Source of the DNA: Uruburuella suis
GTDB lineage: Bacteria > Pseudomonadota > Gammaproteobacteria > Burkholderiales > Neisseriaceae
DNA: 24,140 bases
Reading direction: 5' to 3'
Assembly (NCBI RefSeq): GCF_004341385.1
Contig: NZ_SLXE01000033.1
Span: 1 to 24,140 of the forward strand
The notes beneath the pieces were generated by a model. That model ran no database searches. It saw only the letters and a program-made list of their open reading frames with translations, and was not told where the DNA came from. The translations under genes were made by a program, and so were the position numbers. Shown piece after piece: positions 20,235 through 24,140 of this stretch. Numbering within the stretch: position 1 is the first letter of the stretch; every line of letters begins with the position of its first letter.

Positions 20235-21398
20235 ATGAAGAAAACATTATTGGTTTCCGCGCTGGCGGGTTTGTTTGTGGCAGCGTGCGGCGGCTCCGGC
20301 GGCCAACAAGCCCAGCAAGCGGCCGATAGCGGCGCATCCGCTGCGGCGCAACAGGCCGCGCCTGCGGCCACCGGCAATTTGAATATCTACAACTGGTCGG
20401 ATTATGTAGACCCTGCCACCGTGGCCGAATTTGAAAAAACCAACAATATCAAGGTGCGCTACGATTATTATGATAGCAACGAAACGCTGGAAGCCAAAGT
20501 GCTCACCGGCAAATCGGGCTATGATCTGGTGGCACCCTCTATCGCCAACGTGGGCCGCCAAATCCAGGCCGGCGCTTATCAGGAAATCGACAAGAGCCTG
20601 ATTTCCAACTACAACAATATCGACCCCGAGCTTCTGAAAATGATGGATCAGGTCGATCCGGGCAACAAATACGCCGTGCCATATTTTTGGGGTATCAACA
20701 CGCTGGCCATCAATAAAGACCAAGTGGCCAAAGCGCTGGGCAGTGATGCGCTGCCGGCCAACGAATGGGATTTGGTGTTCAACCCCGAATACACGGCCAA
20801 GCTCAAATCCTGCGGCATCAGCTTTCTCGACAGCCCCACCGAGCAGATTCCGCTGGCGCTCAACTATATCGGCAAAAACCCCAACAGCGAAAACGGCGAT
20901 GATTTGAAAGCCGCTGTGGATATGATGAAAAAAGTGCGCGCCGATGTGAAACGCTTCAGCTCTTCGGGCTATATCGACGACATGGCCGCGGGCAATCTGT
21001 GCGTGGCCGTGGGCTACGGCGGTGATCTGAATATCGCCAAAAACCGCGCCAAAGATGCGAAAAACAACGTCAACATCGAAGTGCTCACCCCCGCCACCGG
21101 CGTGGGCATTTGGATTGATTCGTTTATGATTCCGAAAGATGCGCAAAATGTGGCCAATGCCCACAAATACATCAGCTACACGCTCGACCCGAACGTGGCC
21201 GCCAAAAACGGCGATTTCGTCACCTACGCCCCCGCCAGCCTGCCCGCGCGCAAGCTGATGGACAAAGCCTATGCTGATGATCATTCCATTTTCCCGAGCG
21301 ATGCGGTGAAAGCAAAAAGCTTTGTGGTGCTGCCCAAATCACCCGATGCGGTGAAACTGAGCGTGCGCCTGTGGCAAGGCTTGAAAGCCGGTCAATAA
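20235..21398 (+). CDS. PotD/PotF-like polyamine ABC transporter binding lipoprotein
   Basis: A 387-residue type II periplasmic binding protein of the spermidine/putrescine family. The signal peptide MKKTLLVSALAGLFVAAC ends in a lipobox (VAAC, acylated Cys18), so it is a lipoprotein. A low-complexity Gly/Gln/Ala linker runs to about residue 47. The mature domain starts with LNIYNWSDYVDP, the usual PotD/PotF start, and continues with YDYYDSNETLEAKVLTG, DLVAPS and VPYFWGINTLAIN. Conserved acidic and tryptophan residues for polyamine binding appear retained, but spermidine or putrescine preference is not clear. AAGGAT is upstream of the ATG at 20235. No potA, potB or potC is adjacent, so the permease is encoded elsewhere. 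Confidence 0.9.
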   Translation: MKKTLLVSALAGLFVAACGGSGGQQAQQAADSGASAAAQQAAPAATGNLNIYNWSDYVDPATVAEFEKTNNIKVRYDYYDSNETLEAKVLTGKSGYDLVAPSIANVGRQIQAGAYQEIDKSLISNYNNIDPELLKMMDQVDPGNKYAVPYFWGINTLAINKDQVAKALGSDALPANEWDLVFNPEYTAKLKSCGISFLDSPTEQIPLALNYIGKNPNSENGDDLKAAVDMMKKVRADVKRFSSSGYIDDMAAGNLCVAVGYGGDLNIAKNRAKDAKNNVNIEVLTPATGVGIWIDSFMIPKDAQNVANAHKYISYTLDPNVAAKNGDFVTYAPASLPARKLMDKAYADDHSIFPSDAVKAKSFVVLPKSPDAVKLSVRLWQGLKAGQ

Positions 21399-21416
21399 GC
21401 TGGCAAACAGGCTCAG

Positions 21417-21482
21417 AGGCCGTCTGAAAAACCAAAGCACCGTTTAGGCGGTGCTTTTTTATTTTGATTTTTCAGACGGCCT
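21417..21482 (+). terminator. Intrinsic terminator nested between inverted uptake sequences
   Basis: AAAGCACCG-TTTAGG-CGGTGCTTT with a run of T's (21434-21460) is a classical rho-independent terminator 36 bases past the stop. It is bracketed by uptake sequences at 21417-21428 and 21471-21482, which could form a larger outer stem. Confidence 0.85.
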
Positions 21483-21502
21483 GAACGATAAAACCGATGA
21501 AA

Positions 21503-21532
21503 TAGACAATATCCCGCCATAATCGGTAGAAT
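21503..21532 (+). promoter_or_regulatory. Predicted surE promoter
   Basis: TAGACA (21503-21508), an 18-base spacer, then TAGAAT (21527-21532). The expected start of transcription falls inside the following uptake sequence. Confidence 0.45.
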
Positions 21533-21544
21533 AGGCCGTCTGAA
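21533..21544 (+). repeat. Uptake sequence in the surE leader
   Basis: AGGCCGTCTGAA immediately after the predicted -10 box and running into the ribosome site AGGG. Confidence 0.9.
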
Positions 21545-21553
21545 AGGGAAATG

Positions 21554-22306
21554 ATGAATATTCTGGTTTGTAACGATGATGGCTACCTAGCCGAAGGCAT
21601 TGCCGTGCTGGCGCGGGTGGCCGGCGAATTTGCCAATGTGCGCGTGGTGGCGCCTGAGCGCAACCGCAGCGGCGTGAGCAATTCGCTCACGCTCGACCGC
21701 CCCCTGCATATCCGCCAAGCCGAAAACGGCTTTTATTATGTGAGCGGCACCCCCACCGACTGCATTCATTTGGGCTTGCACGCGCTGCCCGATTTCAAGC
21801 CCGATTTGGTGCTCTCCGGTGTGAACCACGGCGCCAATATGGGTGACGACACACTTTATTCCGGCACCGTGGCCGCCGCCACCGAAGCCTATCTGCTCGG
21901 CATACCCGCCGTGGCTTTTTCGCTCAACGATTTCAGCGGCCGCTATTGGGACACCGCCGAAAAAGCCGTGTGGATGATGTTGGAGCATCTGCTGAAAAAT
22001 CCGCCCAAGCAGCCTTTGCTGTGGAATGTCAACATTCCCGCCGTGGATGCCAAAGATATCCAAGGCTGCAAAATCACCCGCTTAGGCCGCCGCCACCATG
22101 TGCAAAGCATTGTGCCGGCACACAACCCTCGTGGCGAAGCCGTGTATTGGATAGGCCCGGCGGGCGATGTGTCCGACCGCGAAACCGGCACCGACTTTGC
22201 CGAATGCGAAGCCGGCTATATCACCGTTACGCCGCTGCAAATCGATTTGACAGATTTCGACACCATGGCCCAAGTGGCCGAATTTTGGCAAGGGGTGGGC
22301 CGCTGA
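21554..22306 (+). CDS. surE: 5'/3'-nucleotidase SurE
   Basis: A 250-residue metal-dependent nucleotidase of the SurE family, which dephosphorylates nucleoside monophosphates and short polyphosphates in the cytoplasm. The N-terminal MNILVCNDDGY gives metal ligands D8 and D9. APERNRSGVSNSLTL holds the conserved Ser, and SGVNHGANMGDDTLYSGTVAAA holds the Asn ligand and active-site loop. The length equals the family norm. Two ATGs are adjacent (21551 and 21554); the second has better spacing from AGGG. The stop codon overlaps the pcm start by one base (TGATG), so the two genes are translationally coupled. Confidence 0.95.
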   Translation: MNILVCNDDGYLAEGIAVLARVAGEFANVRVVAPERNRSGVSNSLTLDRPLHIRQAENGFYYVSGTPTDCIHLGLHALPDFKPDLVLSGVNHGANMGDDTLYSGTVAAATEAYLLGIPAVAFSLNDFSGRYWDTAEKAVWMMLEHLLKNPPKQPLLWNVNIPAVDAKDIQGCKITRLGRRHHVQSIVPAHNPRGEAVYWIGPAGDVSDRETGTDFAECEAGYITVTPLQIDLTDFDTMAQVAEFWQGVGR

Positions 22307-22971
22307 TGCACACCGCCCACTGGACCGGCTATGAAAACCGCCGCAGCCGCATGATAGAGCGGCTGGCGCAAATGGGCATCGGCCAGCCGGTGTTGCAGGC
22401 GATGGCTGGTGTGCCGCGCCATTTGTTTGTAGAAGAAGCGCTGCGCACGCGCGCCTACGATGAAATGTCGCTGCCTCTGGGGCTCGGGCAAACCATTTCC
22501 CAGCCCTACACCGTGGCGAAAATGACGGAACTATTATGGGGCAAAACGCCACAAAGCATGCGGCGGGTGCTCGAAATCGGCACCGGCTGCGGCTATCAAA
22601 CCGCCGTGTTGCTGGCGCTGGGCTTGCCTGAAATCTATTCAGTGGAGCGGCTGCGGCCTTTGCACGAGCGCGCCAAGCAGCATTTGCGCGCTGCCGGCCT
22701 TTTGGCGCAGGCGCGCATGGTGTGCGGCGACGGCTACCTCGGCCTGCCCGATGTGGCACCGTTTGACGGCATTTTGGTTACTGCCGCGCCCACCGAAATT
22801 CCGCTGCCGCTGTTGCAGCAGCTGGCCATCGGCGGGCGCATGGTGCTGCCGCTGGACGAGGGCGGCGTGCAATATTTGTGGCTGATTGAAAAAACCGCAC
22901 AAGGCTACCGCGAAACCTGCGTGCAGCGCGCCAATTTCGTGCCGCTGGTCAGCGGCAGCGATGCACCGTAA
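22306..22971 (+). CDS. pcm: Protein-L-isoaspartate O-methyltransferase
   Basis: A 221-residue methyltransferase that repairs isoaspartyl residues in damaged proteins by S-adenosylmethionine-dependent methylation. LGQTISQPYTVAKMTELL is the substrate-binding block. VLEIGTGCGYQTAVL is SAM motif I, followed by EIYSVERLRPL, then VCGDGYLGLP and FDGILVTAAPTEIP, the family's post-I, II and III motifs. The ATG overlaps the surE stop by one base with AGGGG ten bases upstream; the longer frame from 21946 overlaps surE and is not real. surE-pcm-nlpD is the classical gamma- and betaproteobacterial order. Confidence 0.95.
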   Translation: MHTAHWTGYENRRSRMIERLAQMGIGQPVLQAMAGVPRHLFVEEALRTRAYDEMSLPLGLGQTISQPYTVAKMTELLWGKTPQSMRRVLEIGTGCGYQTAVLLALGLPEIYSVERLRPLHERAKQHLRAAGLLAQARMVCGDGYLGLPDVAPFDGILVTAAPTEIPLPLLQQLAIGGRMVLPLDEGGVQYLWLIEKTAQGYRETCVQRANFVPLVSGSDAP

Positions 22972-22986
22972 AAAAACGCTAAACAC

Positions 22987-23015
22987 TTGAGGGCAGGGCA
23001 CAGTTTGATTATGAT
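22987..23015 (+). promoter_or_regulatory. Predicted nlpD promoter
   Basis: TTGAGG (22987-22992), a 17-base spacer, then TATGAT (23010-23015), 45 bases before the nlpD ATG. It is a good sigma-70 type match that would let nlpD be expressed apart from surE-pcm. Confidence 0.55.
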
Positions 23016-23060
23016 ATGCCCGAATCTCAATCAGAATCCATCTACATAAGGTATTAAGAT

Positions 23061-23960
23061 ATGTTGAAACAAACCGCATTGCGCACTGCTCCGCTGGCCT
23101 TGGTATTGTTGTTGGGCGCGTGTTCATGGTTGCAACAGCCGGCCGCGCCCGTAGTGGCCGGCACCGCCGGCGGTGCCGCCACCGGCACACCGGCCGACCA
23201 AAGCAACCCGTATGGCGCCACGCCTTACGACCCGAATGCGGCCGGCGCAGCACCCGCGCCCTACACCCCGCCCGCAAGCAGCGGCGGCACCTACACCCCT
23301 TCTTATGCGCCGGTCGACATCAATGCGGCCACCCACACCGTGGTGCGCGGCGACACCGTGTTTAATATTTCCAAACGCTACAACATCACGCAAGACAATC
23401 TGCGCGGCTGGAACAATCTGGCCGACAACACCATCAGCGTCGGCCAAGTATTGCATGTGAAACCGGCAGGCTATGTGGCACCGGCAGGCGGCGCGGCCAC
23501 ACCCGCTGCTACCACACCGGCCACACCGGCAGTTTCAACCCCCACACCGTCCACGCCTGCCACCACGCCGACCGTGTCCGGTGCCACCCGCACCGTGGCC
23601 GGCATCACTTGGCAGCGCCCCACCGCCGGCAATATTGTTGCCAATTTCGGCGGCAACAATAAAGGTGTAGACATTGCAGGCACCGCCGGCCAGGCCGTGG
23701 TGTCGGCCGCCGACGGCAAAGTGGTGTATGCCGGCTCGGGCTTGCGCGGCTACGGCAATCTTGTGATTGTGCAGCACAACCAAACCTTCCTCACCGCCTA
23801 CGGCCACAACCAAAGCCTGCTGGTGAAAGAAGGCCAAACCGTGAAACGCGGCCAAACCATCGCCCGCATGGGCAACAGCGATGCACCGCGCACTCAGCTG
23901 CACTTTGAAGTGCGAGAAGGCGGCAAACCGGTTAACCCTGCCAGTTATATTCCGTTTTAA
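23061..23960 (+). CDS. nlpD: NlpD-like murein hydrolase activator lipoprotein (LysM + LytM)
   Basis: A 299-residue lipoprotein (lipobox LGAC, Cys21). A Pro/Ala/Thr-rich linker is followed by a LysM peptidoglycan-binding domain (92-134, HTVVRGDTVFNISKRYNI), a second Pro/Thr linker (136-177) and a LytM/M23 domain (about 186-296). In the M23 domain the first zinc histidine is Asn200 (NKGVDIAG) and the HxH motif reads Q279-L-H281, so it should lack peptidase activity. E. coli NlpD has the same NKGIDIAG and RLHFE features and activates the amidase AmiC during cell separation. The ribosome site is weak (AAGGTATTAAGAT). It follows pcm by 89 bases and has its own likely promoter. Confidence 0.93.
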   Translation: MLKQTALRTAPLALVLLLGACSWLQQPAAPVVAGTAGGAATGTPADQSNPYGATPYDPNAAGAAPAPYTPPASSGGTYTPSYAPVDINAATHTVVRGDTVFNISKRYNITQDNLRGWNNLADNTISVGQVLHVKPAGYVAPAGGAATPAATTPATPAVSTPTPSTPATTPTVSGATRTVAGITWQRPTAGNIVANFGGNNKGVDIAGTAGQAVVSAADGKVVYAGSGLRGYGNLVIVQHNQTFLTAYGHNQSLLVKEGQTVKRGQTIARMGNSDAPRTQLHFEVREGGKPVNPASYIPF

Positions 23961-23985
23961 TGCCGCAAAAGACGTATTTGTGTTG

Positions 23986-24025
23986 AAAACACAGGCCGTC
24001 TGAATGTTCAGACGGCCTGTGTTTT
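23986..24025 (+). terminator. Uptake-sequence terminator of nlpD
   Basis: AAAACAC plus AGGCCGTCTGAA pairs with its full complement across a 2-base TG centre, giving 19-bp arms that end in GTGTTTT. It lies 26 bases past the nlpD stop. Confidence 0.8.
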
Positions 24026-24140
24026 ACGCAATTAAATACGGCTTAATACCATTCAAAATAAATAATCTATAATAAAGCCCATTCACAAGCCACCAGCGAA
24101 CAGAGTTTGTCTTTTTCTGCAACCAACGCATTCCACGCAA

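Noticed and set aside
20247..21284. Minus-strand open frame of 345 codons
   Set aside because: Antisense to the polyamine-binding lipoprotein; no recognisable family.
21946..22305. Upstream extension of the pcm frame
   Set aside because: It overlaps surE in another frame and encodes an Arg-rich shadow. The ATG at 22306 gives a normal Pcm N-terminus and translational coupling with surE.
94..24025. Regularly recurring short repeats as a CRISPR array
   Set aside because: The recurring 12-mer is the neisserial uptake sequence, scattered singly or as inverted pairs, with no direct-repeat and spacer array and no cas genes.
1..24140. A new defence, toxin or biosynthetic gene system
   Set aside because: Every gene belongs to a well-known housekeeping family, and no group of adjacent unknown genes is present. 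Novelty here is limited to non-coding repeats and regulatory sequence.

Overview
The window is chromosomal DNA of a Neisseria-type betaproteobacterium. About 45 copies of the neisserial DNA uptake sequence core GCCGTCTGAA are present, nearly all in the extended form AGGCCGTCTGAA. That is the AG dialect of commensal species rather than the ATGCCGTCTGAA of N. meningitidis and N. gonorrhoeae. Thirteen pairs are inverted and form hairpins between genes, and most others sit singly in promoters, leaders or gene ends. The genes are GC-rich, conserved housekeeping genes. I see no rRNA, tRNA, CRISPR array, phage, transposase or restriction system.

Layout. 1-4400, all minus strand: acuI-like oxidoreductase, a small RBBP9-type alpha/beta hydrolase, cysD and cysH. 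4450-9850, plus strand: radC, bioA, an ADP-ribose-type Nudix hydrolase, gloB, a SpoU-family rRNA methyltransferase and a YecA/SEC-C protein. 10177-14789: a CoA-type Nudix hydrolase (minus), coq7 (minus) divergent from ppa (plus), a cytochrome b561-type protein (minus), nnrD (plus) and a hotdog thioesterase (plus). 14863-19977, minus strand: dut, rbsK, a small GNAT protein, parE and rppH. 20235-23960, plus strand: a PotD/PotF-like polyamine-binding lipoprotein, then surE, pcm and nlpD.

Functionally the window is rich in nucleotide and metabolite housecleaning (three Nudix enzymes, dUTPase, SurE, Ppa, NnrD, GloB, Pcm). It also carries single steps of sulfate assimilation, biotin and ubiquinone synthesis. 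Most genes look like one- or two-gene transcription units separated by uptake-sequence hairpins.

The most interesting content lies between the genes. One miniature-element family has ends TRCCCATTC. Its best copies (5160-5260 and 7211-7336) appear inserted at the same base inside an uptake sequence, each flanked by a repeated TGA. A third copy (2116-2282) has the same ends but a different, multi-hairpin core and is flanked by TCA. Two further elements begin or end with TATAGTG (10009-10158 and 10909-11056), and two abutting inverted-repeat elements lie between rppH and parE. Separately, cysH and cysD share a 22-base motif at nearly the same distance upstream of their starts, and no cysN lies beside cysD. 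I found no convincing new multi-gene system. The element and uptake-sequence interplay and the shared cys motif are the best leads.
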